Source of the DNA: Chitinophagales bacterium | Lineage (GTDB): Bacteria; Bacteroidota; Bacteroidia; Chitinophagales; UBA8649 | Assembly (NCBI GenBank): GCA_020635995.1 | Contig: JACJYS010000009.1 | Location: 1 to 64,000 of the forward strand | Length of the DNA: 64,000 bases | Direction of reading: 5' to 3' | In this document: one piece after another, positions 53,826 through 62,351 of the stretch | Numbering within the stretch: position 1 is the first letter of the stretch | How the letters are laid out: every line of letters starts with the position of its first letter | The notes under the pieces: model-generated | Database searches by the model: none | The model's input: the letters and a program-made list of their open reading frames with translations, nothing else | What the model was told of the DNA's origin: nothing | Made by a program: the position numbers and the translations under genes

Positions 53826-54832
53826 TGTCAAAAAAGTTTGAGCATCATCAATCAGCACACTGCGAAAATGGCGTAGCCTCTAATTTATTGGCATTTAATG
53901 ACTTACATTTAAGCGAACCTATGATTTTTGGTATCGGTTCGGGAATTTTGTTTTTTTATATGCCTTTACTTAGGGTCTATCATGCTCCGGGCTTTAGTTT
54001 CAGACCTACACCGGGAGCTATTTTTAATAGAGTGGCTAATAAGTTAGGGATAAAAATTAAGCGTCAAAAATTTAAAAATCCTCAAAAAGCACAAGAAGCT
54101 TTAGACCAAAATTTGGCTAAAAATATTCCCACAGGTTTACAAATAGGCGTTTATAATTTAAGTTATTTTCCTGATGAATACCGTTTTCATTTTAATGCAC
54201 ATAATATTGTAGTTTTTGGCAAAGAAGGCGATAGATATTTAATAAGCGACCCCGTAATGTTGCAGACCACCAGTTTATCTGTAGCAGAATTAGAAAAAGT
54301 GAGATTTTCAAAAGGAATATTAGCACCTCACGGGCACATGTATTATCCCACCTATGTTCCTAAAAATATAGATTTAGAAAAAGCCATAATAAAAGGTATT
54401 AAATTAACTTGCTTTACTATGTTGGCACCTTTGTCTTTTGTGGGAGTAAAAGCAATAAGACGAGTGGCTAAAAATATAGTGATTTGGCATAAAAAGAAAG
54501 GAGCAAAAATTACCAATCATTATTTGGCACAACTGGTAAGAATGCAAGAGGAAATAGGTACAGGCGGTGGCGGATTTAGATATGTTTATGCTGCGTTTTT
54601 GCAAGAAGCTTCCGACATATTGAAGAATAAAGAGCTTTTTGAAATGTCTAAAGAAATGACGGCAATAGGCGATTTATGGCGAGATTTCGCAGTAGAAATA
54701 GCAAGAGTTTATAAAAATAGGTCAAACACCAGCAATGTGTATCAAGTACTTTCCGATAAAATGATGCATATTTATGAGAGAGAAAATGCTTTTTTTAGAA
54801 AGCTGAAAAGGGTAATTAAAAAAAATGGATAA
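53825..54832 (+). CDS. BtrH N-terminal domain protein (putative acyl/aminoacyl transferase)
   Basis: A 335-residue protein. Its first 145 residues show the BtrH fold with a likely papain-like triad: C13 in SAHCENGVASNLLAF, H126 in FNAHNIVVFG and D142 in LISDPV. BtrH moves an acyl chain from a carrier protein to an amine in butirosin synthesis. In flexirubin-type clusters the BtrH protein is a candidate for attaching the tailoring group to the resorcinol. The C-terminal half is helical and unfamiliar. It overlaps both neighbours by 1 and 8 bases. Confidence 0.78.
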   Translation: MSKKFEHHQSAHCENGVASNLLAFNDLHLSEPMIFGIGSGILFFYMPLLRVYHAPGFSFRPTPGAIFNRVANKLGIKIKRQKFKNPQKAQEALDQNLAKNIPTGLQIGVYNLSYFPDEYRFHFNAHNIVVFGKEGDRYLISDPVMLQTTSLSVAELEKVRFSKGILAPHGHMYYPTYVPKNIDLEKAIIKGIKLTCFTMLAPLSFVGVKAIRRVAKNIVIWHKKKGAKITNHYLAQLVRMQEEIGTGGGGFRYVYAAFLQEASDILKNKELFEMSKEMTAIGDLWRDFAVEIARVYKNRSNTSNVYQVLSDKMMHIYERENAFFRKLKRVIKKNG

Positions 54833-55577
54833 GGCAATAATCCAAATTAACAGTTTGTACAAAAAGTATAAAAGTGCAGATGATTTTGCTCTTAAAGATT
54901 TTTCATTATTAGTAAATAAAGGAGAAAAATTAGGTTTAATAGGACCAAACGGAGCAGGAAAAACAACACTGCTTTCTATTCTTTTTGGGTTGATAAAAGC
55001 TACTTCCGGGAGTTTTTCAATTAATAATTTAAGCTATACAAATCATAAAAAAAGTATAAAATCTATAATTGGAGTAGTGCCACAGGAGTACGCTTTGTAT
55101 CCCGAACTTACAGCTTATGAAAATTTATTGTTTTTTGGTAGTATGTATGGCTTAAAAGGCAATGAATTGCGAGAAAAAATAAACAAATATTTAAAGTATT
55201 TAGAAATAGATTATGCTGCTCATAAATTAATAAACACTTTTTCCGGAGGCATGAAAAGACGAATTAATTTAATAGCCGGAGTGTTGCACAATCCTAAAAT
55301 ATTGTTTTTAGACGAGCCAACAGTAGGTGTGGATGTTCATTCTAAACAGTTGATTATTAAATTCTTAAATGAATTAAACCTAAATGATACAACTATAGTT
55401 TATACTTCTCATCATTTATTAGAAGCACAAGAATTTTGTAATAGAATAGCTTTTATCAACCAAGGTCAGCTGTTAGCTGTAGATACACCTAAAAATCTTA
55501 TAGCTTTAACGGATAATGCCCAAAATATGGAAGATGTTTTTATTTCTTTAAGTACAAAGCAGGTAGCCAATGCATAA
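54825..55577 (+). CDS. ABC exporter ATP-binding protein of the DAR operon
   Basis: A 250-residue nucleotide-binding subunit with Walker A GPNGAGKTT, Q-loop VVPQEYALYPELTAYENLL, signature FSGGMKRRINL and Walker B ILFLDEPTVGVD. It belongs to the drug/lipid-export (ABC-2) class and pairs with the next gene (8-base overlap). It probably exports the DAR product or its precursor to the outer membrane. Confidence 0.9.
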   Translation: MDKAIIQINSLYKKYKSADDFALKDFSLLVNKGEKLGLIGPNGAGKTTLLSILFGLIKATSGSFSINNLSYTNHKKSIKSIIGVVPQEYALYPELTAYENLLFFGSMYGLKGNELREKINKYLKYLEIDYAAHKLINTFSGGMKRRINLIAGVLHNPKILFLDEPTVGVDVHSKQLIIKFLNELNLNDTTIVYTSHHLLEAQEFCNRIAFINQGQLLAVDTPKNLIALTDNAQNMEDVFISLSTKQVANA

Positions 55578-56844
55578 GCTTTTAATGAGCATATATAAAG
55601 AGTTTTTGCTACTTAAAAGAGATTTTGGTGGGTTAATTATTTTGTTTGTTATGCCATTAATTTTGGTAATAACCATAACCCTAATACAAGACAGTACATT
55701 TAAGCAAAAAGAAGATAAAAAGATAAGTGTTTTAATGGTAGATTTAGATAAAAGTACTTTATCTAAAAGAATAATACAAAACATAAAAGAGGATAAAGCA
55801 TTTGAAATAATAGATACTCTAAATCAAAAAAATATTACTGAAAAAGAGGCTAAAAATTTAGTATATAAGGGAAAATATCCTTTGGCAATAGTAATTCCTA
55901 AAGATGTTTCTAATGATTTGCAACGCAAAGTAAATCAGAATGTTATGAGTATAATGAGTAAAATGGGAATGTATGAAAAAAATGAATTAGACACTACAGT
56001 AATTATTTCTAAAGAGATAAAAATTTATTTTGATCCGGCTACTAAAAATGCATTAAAAAGTGGTTTGATTAATGCTATTGACATGATGATTTCTAAAATA
56101 GAAAAACAAGAAATTTACACATCAATACAAAATGAGTTGGGGGAGAAGGACATACAAAATTTTGGCGAAGATGATTTTATTAGATTTAAAGAAGTTAGTT
56201 TTGAAAATGAACTACAAATAGCTCCCAATGCCGTGCAGCACAACGTACCGGCTTGGACACTTTTTGCTATATTTTTTATAGTTATTCCTTTGTCTATTAA
56301 TATTGTAAAAGAGAAAAAACAAGGCACAAAAGTGCGGTTGTTTACCAGTCCTGTTTCTTATTTTGTTATTATTATGGGCAAAACCATTACATATTTGATA
56401 ATATGTTTATTGCAGTTTTTTATTATGATATTGGTAGGTAAATATTTTTTCCCTTATATAGGTTTATACGCTTTAAATGTAGAGGGAAAAATGGGATTAA
56501 TGACTTTAATTGCTCTTTTTGCAGGTTTGGCGGCAGTGGGATATAGTGTGCTGGTAGGTACTATTTTTAGAACGCAAGAGCAATCTGCACCATTTGGGGC
56601 AACTTCAGTTATTATTTTGGCGGCTATAGGCGGTATATGGATGCCTATATTTATGATGCCAAAGTTTATGCAGTTTTTTGCACGCCTATCGCCTATGCAT
56701 TGGGGCATAGAAGCTTTTTATAATGTGCTTTTAAGAAATGGAAATTTAGTTGCTATTTTACCTCAATTATTGTATTTCTTTATCTTTTTTGTAGCCACTG
56801 TGGGTACATCTATACTTGTAGATAAATATAAAAGAAGTATGTAA
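55570..56844 (+). CDS. ABC-2 type permease of the DAR operon
   Basis: A 424-residue permease with an N-terminal helix (LIILFVMPLILVITITLIQD), a large extracytoplasmic domain (about 40-230) and six C-terminal helices with SINIVKEKKQGTKVRLFTSP. It completes the exporter. Last gene of the operon; beyond it lie only insertion elements and a broken nuclease gene. Confidence 0.9.
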   Translation: MHKLLMSIYKEFLLLKRDFGGLIILFVMPLILVITITLIQDSTFKQKEDKKISVLMVDLDKSTLSKRIIQNIKEDKAFEIIDTLNQKNITEKEAKNLVYKGKYPLAIVIPKDVSNDLQRKVNQNVMSIMSKMGMYEKNELDTTVIISKEIKIYFDPATKNALKSGLINAIDMMISKIEKQEIYTSIQNELGEKDIQNFGEDDFIRFKEVSFENELQIAPNAVQHNVPAWTLFAIFFIVIPLSINIVKEKKQGTKVRLFTSPVSYFVIIMGKTITYLIICLLQFFIMILVGKYFFPYIGLYALNVEGKMGLMTLIALFAGLAAVGYSVLVGTIFRTQEQSAPFGATSVIILAAIGGIWMPIFMMPKFMQFFARLSPMHWGIEAFYNVLLRNGNLVAILPQLLYFFIFFVATVGTSILVDKYKRSM

Positions 56845-57091
56845 GTTTTCGCTGAACGCTTATACAATGCTCTGCTGGCTTTTTTCAATTTGATCAGTTA
56901 GTACGGGGGAAACCTTACTCTTTTGCAAGTTTTGGCTGGTGTGTTGGCTTTAGCGTTGGCTTTTATTTTCATTTATTAATAATTTTAACTCCTCTTTACT
57001 CGGTAAAACCGTTTGATATTTACTTGCAAAAATTTGTTCATTGTTTTCAGGTAATGTAAATTCTACTACTGATTCGCTTTTGTCTTTGCAC

Positions 57092-57153
57092 AATACTATT
57101 CCGATGGTTTTGTTTTCATCTTCCAATCGGACTTCACGGTCATAGTAGTTTAC
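57092..57153. repeat. left 76-bp direct repeat, first 62 bases
   Basis: Together with 58388-58401 this makes a 76-base sequence identical to 58969-59044 once the IS256-type element and one copy of its 8-bp duplication are removed. It flanks the IS1634-like remnant and is read as its target duplication. Confidence 0.8.
57146..57153. repeat. target-site duplication TAGTTTAC, left copy
   Basis: TAGTTTAC occurs here and at 58380-58387, directly outside the terminal inverted repeats of the IS256-type element. The uninterrupted sequence at 59023-59030 holds it once. Confidence 0.92.
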
Positions 57154-58379
57154 GGAGTAATGGACAAAAATTAGGCTATTTTTCGGACGTGAAGTTCTAA
57201 TGGACATTTTTTAGGCTCTATTTTTTATGGTTTTTAGGATTGTCAAATTTAATTTTCCAAATTTGTGTTGTCTATATAAACGGAAGCGAGCTCTGCTGGA
57301 GAGCAACTCGTTAGGGATAATGTAGATGCTCGATAAAAATATCGGTACTATGGACTGCTAAAATTAGGAGTCCATAGCTATTTTTGGAGAGCTTTATGCC
57401 TTTAAAAACTCATCTATAAATTTAATTTTTCTTTTTTTAGATAATCCATTGTGGTTTCTTAGTTTATTCTTTAAGTCTGCAAAATGACCATCAATAGCAT
57501 TGGTAGTGTTTGGAATATTAAGTTCTATATAATCGTACCAAGTAAATAACCAAGGTAAATTATTTTTTAAACTTCTATATGCACTTCGTAATTTTTTATG
57601 TGTATAAAAGGATTTATTTGTAACGGGGTTAATCGTTCTTTCATTGAGAAAGTCTTCCCATTTATTAAACCATAAATCTAAAGCTCCTGTAAAAGATTCT
57701 TTATCTGTTTGCTTCATTAAATTGACAACTTCCATTAGTTCTTTAGATGCTATAAGTTTGGGGTTCTTGGTTAAATATCTTCGTATAATTGCAGATTGAT
57801 GAAATTGACACATTTGAACAGGAACATCAAATGATTGGATTAAACCTTTTCTTCCATCACAAACAATACCATTAATCTTAAACCCCAAAGATTTTAATTC
57901 ATTGATTCCCTTGATATATAAAGCATTTGTTTCTGTTCTGACATAGTACTTCAATAAATTCTCTTTTGTTAGACTATCCTTAAACAACATAACGCCAAAG
58001 TTCCTTCCCCAATAGGTTGTATCCATAAGAACAACTACTTCTCTTGGAACTTTTGATTTTAATTCAACTAAAATAGAATCCAATCTTCTTTGAATGGTTT
58101 TTACTGAACATGTATATCTAATAGCAAGTTGAGAATAGGTTTGTTTTCCATATAAGTATTCATCCCAAAGAATCTTATTGTCAATCCTATTACCTCCTAA
58201 AAATTGTTTCCCACAATAAGAGCATTTATACAATTGAACACCTTTAACTTTTCCATTTTTCTTGGTAAATCCTTTACCACAGCTTAAGCACTTTTTTTAT
58301 TCATAATCTTTGATTGCCCTCAAAGCTAATAATTATAACTGTTACAGCGATTCCTATCCTAAAAAATGTCCATTAAGCC
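57154..58379 (-). mobile_element. IS256-type insertion sequence, 1226 bp, inside the DUF1016 remnant
   Basis: The ends are exact: imperfect 25-bp inverted repeats (GGAGTAATGGACAAAAATTAGG on the left; GGCTTAATGGACATTTTTTA on the right, read inward), flanked by the 8-bp direct repeat TAGTTTAC. An 18-base copy of the right-end motif (TAATGGACATTTTTTAGG) is repeated 44 bases inside the left end (57198-57215). It holds one transposase gene on the minus strand and a hairpin (57348-57377, CTATGGACT / AGTCCATAG) after it. Confidence 0.92.
57394..58304 (-). pseudogene. transposase of the IS256-type element (zinc-ribbon variant), frameshifted near its start
   Basis: The main frame (58233 downward) begins with the second half of a zinc ribbon (YKCSYCGKQF), then an HTH and a DDE core: VVLMDTTYWG, GIVCDGRKGL, MCQFHQSAIIRRYL and NTTNAIDGHFADLKNKLRNH. 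Relatives I know have Glu where this has Asp (AIDG), so the catalytic triad may be impaired. Upstream, the first CxxC (CLSCGKGFTKKNG) lies in the same frame, but its only ATG (58304) is shifted by one base at a run of seven A. One more A would give MNKKKCLSC. It may be a dead copy, a slippage-regulated gene or a sequencing error. Confidence 0.8.
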
Positions 58380-58387
58380 TAGTTTAC
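58380..58387. repeat. target-site duplication TAGTTTAC, right copy
   Basis: Right partner of 57146-57153; followed by ATACATCTGCATCT, which continues the interrupted DUF1016 sequence. Confidence 0.92.
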
Positions 58388-58401
58388 ATACATCTGCATC
58401 T

Positions 58402-58968
58402 CCTGTTTTGTGCACCATAACGACACTCTAAAATTGTACTATTGATTATCAATGAGTTATGATTTTAAAGTTGCAAATTTGGGTGACCCGTCTTAATTTT
58501 CAGCTATGTTTGTTCGTAAAAAGAAAAATAAAAGCGGAAGTGTAAGTATTCAAATTTTAATGAAAGAAGGCAGGAAAAACAGATTACTTAAAACCATAGA
58601 ATGTGTTAAAACGAAACGAGAAGAAGTTATTGGCTAACAGTTAGATAGAACGTATCTCAGGCAAAGGATTCCTCTTTGAAAAATATGACGATATGGTGGT
58701 AGACAGCTTTGTAAATAGTATCGCAAACGACCATCTTCAAGTTATTGGAACTGAACTTGTTTTAGGGAAAATATATCAACTTTTCAATTTTCCCAATGGT
58801 GGGTGCCCCGATTATTTTAGACATTTTTTTTATGCAGGTTGGTATATTATAGTAGTAAACTTAAGCCGATACTCCTCAAATCAAGACAAATCACTTAATC
58901 TAGCAGAAACTCAAAATTTACTTTTGAATATAGAAATCTGATGTGGGTGCCCCATTGCACAAAACAGG
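58402..58968 (+). mobile_element. IS1634-like insertion sequence remnant, 567 bp
   Basis: The ends are a perfect 13-bp inverted repeat, CCTGTTTTGTGCA (58402-58414) and TGCACAAAACAGG (58956-58968). They are flanked by the 76-bp direct repeat described at 57092 and 58969. The interior keeps only fragments of a transposase, so most of the element is deleted. GTGGGTGCCCC occurs twice (near 58800 and 58943), a likely footprint of the internal deletion. Confidence 0.75.
58506..58803 (+). pseudogene. fragments of an IS1634/IS4-type transposase
   Basis: The first frame reads MFVRKKKNKSGSVSIQILMK and stops after 43 codons. After a gap, a second frame from 58693 contains VDSFVNSIANDHLQVIGTEL and VLGKIYQLFNF. 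Both match the N-terminal region of IS1634-type transposases of Bacteroidota (MFIRKKxNKSGxxSVQV and xxxGTELLLGKIFDxIGF). The catalytic DDE part is missing. Confidence 0.65.
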
Positions 58969-59044
58969 AATACTATTCCGATGGTTTTGTTTTCATCTTC
59001 CAATCGGACTTCACGGTCATAGTAGTTTACATACATCTGCATCT
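58969..59044. repeat. right 76-bp direct repeat
   Basis: Identical over 76 bases to 57092-57153 plus 58388-58401. It is part of the surviving DUF1016 frame, contains TAGTTTAC once and carries no IS256 insertion. The insertion in the left copy is therefore the later event. Confidence 0.85.
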
Positions 59045-59192
59045 GTCCGAGGTCTTGATGTTTGATTTCTCCGATTTTTAAGTCTATTAGTACAAAGCAT
59101 TTCAAAATTCGGTTGTAAAAAAACAAATCAATTCTAAAATGCTTGTCATCAAAGGAAATTCGTTTTTGTAGGGCAACAAATGTAAATCCGTT
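58969..59192 (-). pseudogene. DUF1016 (PDDEXK nuclease) remnant, catalytic part
   Basis: Minus-strand codons read GNGFTFVALQKRISFDDKHF, RIDLFFYNRILKCFVLIDLK and IGEIKHQDLGQMQMYVNYYD. This is the PD-(D/E)xK core of DUF1016/YhcG proteins (RIDLxFYN ... LIDLKIG). The N-terminal half of the gene is missing: homology stops at a CCAAGTCGTGCCACGA stretch (59193 on) that matches the dispersed palindromic repeat. The C-terminal side is interrupted by the IS1634-like remnant. Confidence 0.85.
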
Positions 59193-59212
59193 GCCAAGTC
59201 GTGCCACGAATA
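59193..59212. repeat. half copy of the 33-bp palindrome
   Basis: CCAAGTCGTGCCACGAATAT matches the right half of the palindrome at 32160-32192. It marks the breakpoint of the nuclease remnant. Confidence 0.5.
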
Positions 59213-59234
59213 TAGATTGAAGAGCCAACAAACA

Positions 59235-62200
59235 TTACTCCTTAACCACTTTAATAGTTGTTTTTAAGTTTTTATCTGTAGTGAATTGAATAAAATAAAT
59301 GCCATTGGTTAAATGACTTATGTTTATTTTATTATCAAAATTTTGTGCTTGAGAAACTACTTTGCCACTTAAATCAAATATTTGGTAACTGCTTAGTTTT
59401 AAATTATTATTGGTAAGCACCGTTATTAAACCATTAGTAGGATTTGGATATAATGTAATGTTATTTTTTACCCAATTTTCTTTAATACCCACATTATTGT
59501 CTAATATTTTAATAGATAAACAGACCGTATTATTGTTTTCATCGCTTTCTGTTATCTCATTATTTTTATCAGAAATTATTAAAATATATTGATTTCCTAC
59601 ACTTGAAGAAGTGGGAATGTTTAGCAGTGTATTAACCGTTTCAGAAGTGTTGTTGCTTCCTAAATTATGAGTAAATTCGCTAAGCAGCATATCGCTGGCA
59701 TCAAAAATGCAATCATTAGATAAATAAAATGATAAATTAACATCAGGCAAGTTTGAAGCCGTTTGGCTACCCGAATAATTATGGTTTACGTTTATGTTTA
59801 TACTTTCGCTTTTTTCTACAGAATCCGGAGTTAGTGAATAATTATTTAAAAACAAATCATTAGGTATTACAGGCTCGTTTACAGTTATAGGCAAGCAAGC
59901 GGTATTGTTATTTTCGTTTATTTCAGCTATGTTATTATAATTGTCTGCTATAAATAAAATGTAATAATTTCCGGAAACTGTTGAACTTGGAATATTCAGT
60001 GTTTTACTTTCATTAATGCTATTATTATCGCTACCTAAATTACTTACCACAGCGCCTAAAGCCACATCATTATTGTCAAAAACGCAATCTGTAGATAAAT
60101 AAAAACCCAATGTAGCATTTGCTAAATTAGCCGAAGATTGACTTCCCGAATAATTATGATTAACAGAGGCAATTACATCATTGCCGGCTACTACGGTATT
60201 TATATTTAAAGACGGATTACTTAGTGTTACATCATTTGGATAAATAACCGTTATAGGTAAACACAGCGTATTATTGGTTTCATTACTTTCTGTAATATCA
60301 TTATTACTATCTGCAATTATAAGAATTTGATACGTGCCTGGCACAGTTGATGGATTAATGCTAAAATTAACAGCCTCATATATTGATGGATTATTATTTC
60401 CTAAATCGCTAATTTCTGTTCCAAGCAATACGTCTGACGCATCGTAAGAACAATCATTAGATAAATAAAAAGAAACAGCAACATCATTAAGTGCTGATGA
60501 ATTTTGCCCACCGGCATATACTTGATTAACTCCTACAGTTATATTCGTATTAGAATCTACCATATTATTAGAAACCGTAGCTCCACTTAGGGTTATATCT
60601 TCCGATGGAGTAGGGCAGTCAACCACTAAATCATAAGCACTGCCACTTCCGTCATCTGCATCTACTACTACGTAATATGTTTGCCCGGCTATAGCACCAT
60701 TAAAAGTAGCACTTGAAGAAGAAACTGTACCTAAACAATCGGAAGCATCACAACTTCCTAAAATATACACATCTAAATCACCCGTAAAATTACTGATAGT
60801 GGCAGTAAGTGTTCCTGTAAAATTGGGTATAATGGTGTGTACTCTTTCTGGTCCTGTTTCTGTCCAGTTGTTACAGCCATAAGTGCTTATAACATTAGGT
60901 GCAGAAGAAGCATTGCCATGATACGACACGCCACAAGTAAGAGCCACAGCTCCGCTACAATCTAATGTTGGCGGAGGTACAACTTGAAAACTAATGCATG
61001 CCATATTATTGCTTTCATTTTGTTCTGCAAAAGCATTCATAGCATCGGCTACAAAAATTATATTACAATTTCCAGTACTTGTATTTTGTGGAATATTGAG
61101 CGTAGCAGTTTCTAACTCACTGGTATTATTAATATCTAATATTGAAGAATCACTACCTAATAAAATGTCATTGGCATCTAAAGTGCAATCTGTAGATAAA
61201 TAATATTGTACAACAGAATAGCTATTGTTAATAGTATTGCCACTATAATTTTGGCTTACGCTAACTTGAATATTCTCACCGGCTATTACATTGGTATTAG
61301 AAGTAATTTGAGCATTATTTAAAGTAAAATCGTGTTGTTCATTAGCACAATTTACTATTAAATTATAAGCACTGCCACTTCCGTCATCGGCATCTACTAC
61401 TACGTAATAGGTGTGCCCTGCCACCGCATTATTATATGTAGCACTTGAAGAAGAAACTGTGCCTAAGCAGTCAGAAGCATCACAACTGCCTAAAATATAC
61501 ACATCTAAATCGCCTGTAAAATTACTGATAGTTGCTGTAATTGTTCCGCTTGTAGTAGGTGTTATGGTGTGTACTCTTTCAGGCCCTGTTTCTGTCCAGT
61601 TGTTGCAGCCATAAGTTCCTACATTAGAAGATGCAGAAGACGCAGAGCCACTATAACTAACGCCACAACTTAAAGCTACAGCACTAGAGCAATCTAATAC
61701 TTGCGGGCTGCATGTTAAACCTAAATCGCTTTGTAAGGCTTCATAGTATGCTAAAGCAAATTGATTTCTCCAGCTATTGCTTAATAATTTGTTCAAATCG
61801 CTGGTGTAATCTACAAAACCTATTTCGTTTAAACAGCCCACGGCATTTGTAGGGTGCAATACGCCTAAATGAAAGTTTAAATAAGTGTAATCTTCTACGC
61901 ATCTTCTTGAGTTCCAGCTTCCGTAGCTTACCATTTGGTCTTGCACTTCTTGGGCAAAAGTTTGACATTCGGCATTTGAAGAAATACTATTATTGCACCA
62001 AAAAGTTTCTGTTCCTGTGCCTCCACCGGCATTGCAGTGTACGCTTAAAAATCTATCGGCTCCCCAGTTGTTTGCCATTGTAGCTCTTTGCGATAATGAA
62101 GGAAAATCGCCACAATCATTTGATTCTCTGGTTAAATATGTGGTAACGCTGGTACAATAATTACTAAAAAGAGAGTCTAATTTTAGAGAAACAGCCATTG

Positions 62201-62351
62201 CCGTTAAAATTTCGTGGTCAGAACGCACGTTAGAGGTACAATTTTGAGTGCAATCGCTACAATAGCCATGTCCGGCATCTATTACAACCACCTGTGCAAA
62301 TGAAAATTGTACTATAAAATAGAGTAGTGTGGTAAATATTATTTTTTTCAT
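59235..62351 (-). CDS. T9SS-secreted N-acetylmuramoyl-L-alanine amidase with PPC and CARDB domains
   Basis: A 1038-residue secreted protein. After the signal peptide (YFIVQFSFAQ) comes an Amidase_3 domain (about 20-215) with zinc ligands H28 (IDAGHG), E47 (SDHEIL) and H105 (SVHCNA) and catalytic E176 (NEIGFVDY). Then follow a PPC-like domain (about 218-335), a CARDB domain, a second PPC-like domain (about 465-575), three more CARDB domains (SFYLSNDCSYDASDVLLG type), and a T9SS type A domain (ITLYPNPTNGLITV ... LTNGIYFIQFTTDKNLKTTIKVVKE). The amidase cuts the stem peptide from peptidoglycan. Surface export suggests action on other cells or on debris. The first codons overlap the upstream gene by 4 bases. 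Confidence 0.9.
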   Translation of the reverse strand: MKKIIFTTLLYFIVQFSFAQVVVIDAGHGYCSDCTQNCTSNVRSDHEILTAMAVSLKLDSLFSNYCTSVTTYLTRESNDCGDFPSLSQRATMANNWGADRFLSVHCNAGGGTGTETFWCNNSISSNAECQTFAQEVQDQMVSYGSWNSRRCVEDYTYLNFHLGVLHPTNAVGCLNEIGFVDYTSDLNKLLSNSWRNQFALAYYEALQSDLGLTCSPQVLDCSSAVALSCGVSYSGSASSASSNVGTYGCNNWTETGPERVHTITPTTSGTITATISNFTGDLDVYILGSCDASDCLGTVSSSSATYNNAVAGHTYYVVVDADDGSGSAYNLIVNCANEQHDFTLNNAQITSNTNVIAGENIQVSVSQNYSGNTINNSYSVVQYYLSTDCTLDANDILLGSDSSILDINNTSELETATLNIPQNTSTGNCNIIFVADAMNAFAEQNESNNMACISFQVVPPPTLDCSGAVALTCGVSYHGNASSAPNVISTYGCNNWTETGPERVHTIIPNFTGTLTATISNFTGDLDVYILGSCDASDCLGTVSSSSATFNGAIAGQTYYVVVDADDGSGSAYDLVVDCPTPSEDITLSGATVSNNMVDSNTNITVGVNQVYAGGQNSSALNDVAVSFYLSNDCSYDASDVLLGTEISDLGNNNPSIYEAVNFSINPSTVPGTYQILIIADSNNDITESNETNNTLCLPITVIYPNDVTLSNPSLNINTVVAGNDVIASVNHNYSGSQSSANLANATLGFYLSTDCVFDNNDVALGAVVSNLGSDNNSINESKTLNIPSSTVSGNYYILFIADNYNNIAEINENNNTACLPITVNEPVIPNDLFLNNYSLTPDSVEKSESININVNHNYSGSQTASNLPDVNLSFYLSNDCIFDASDMLLSEFTHNLGSNNTSETVNTLLNIPTSSSVGNQYILIISDKNNEITESDENNNTVCLSIKILDNNVGIKENWVKNNITLYPNPTNGLITVLTNNNLKLSSYQIFDLSGKVVSQAQNFDNKINISHLTNGIYFIQFTTDKNLKTTIKVVKE

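Larger units (their letters stand above)
56950..57153 (-). pseudogene. DUF1016 (PDDEXK nuclease) remnant, C-terminal part
   Basis: Minus-strand codons give VNYYDREVRLEDENKTIGIV, then SVVEFTLPENNEQIFASKYQ and TVLPSKEELKLLI. This is the familiar C-terminal end of DUF1016/YhcG nuclease-domain proteins. The frame is cut at 57153 by an IS256-type element. The apparent ATG at 57207 lies inside the element and is not the native start. The preceding part of the gene survives at 58969-59192. Confidence 0.85.

Noticed and set aside
56950..57207. 85-residue intact gene in the nuclease region
   Set aside because: Its first codons come from the end of the IS256-type element; it is the cut C-terminus of a DUF1016 gene.
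58911..59231. 106-residue intact gene
   Set aside because: Both ends are foreign: one in the IS1634-like remnant, the other in a palindromic repeat. Only the middle is DUF1016.
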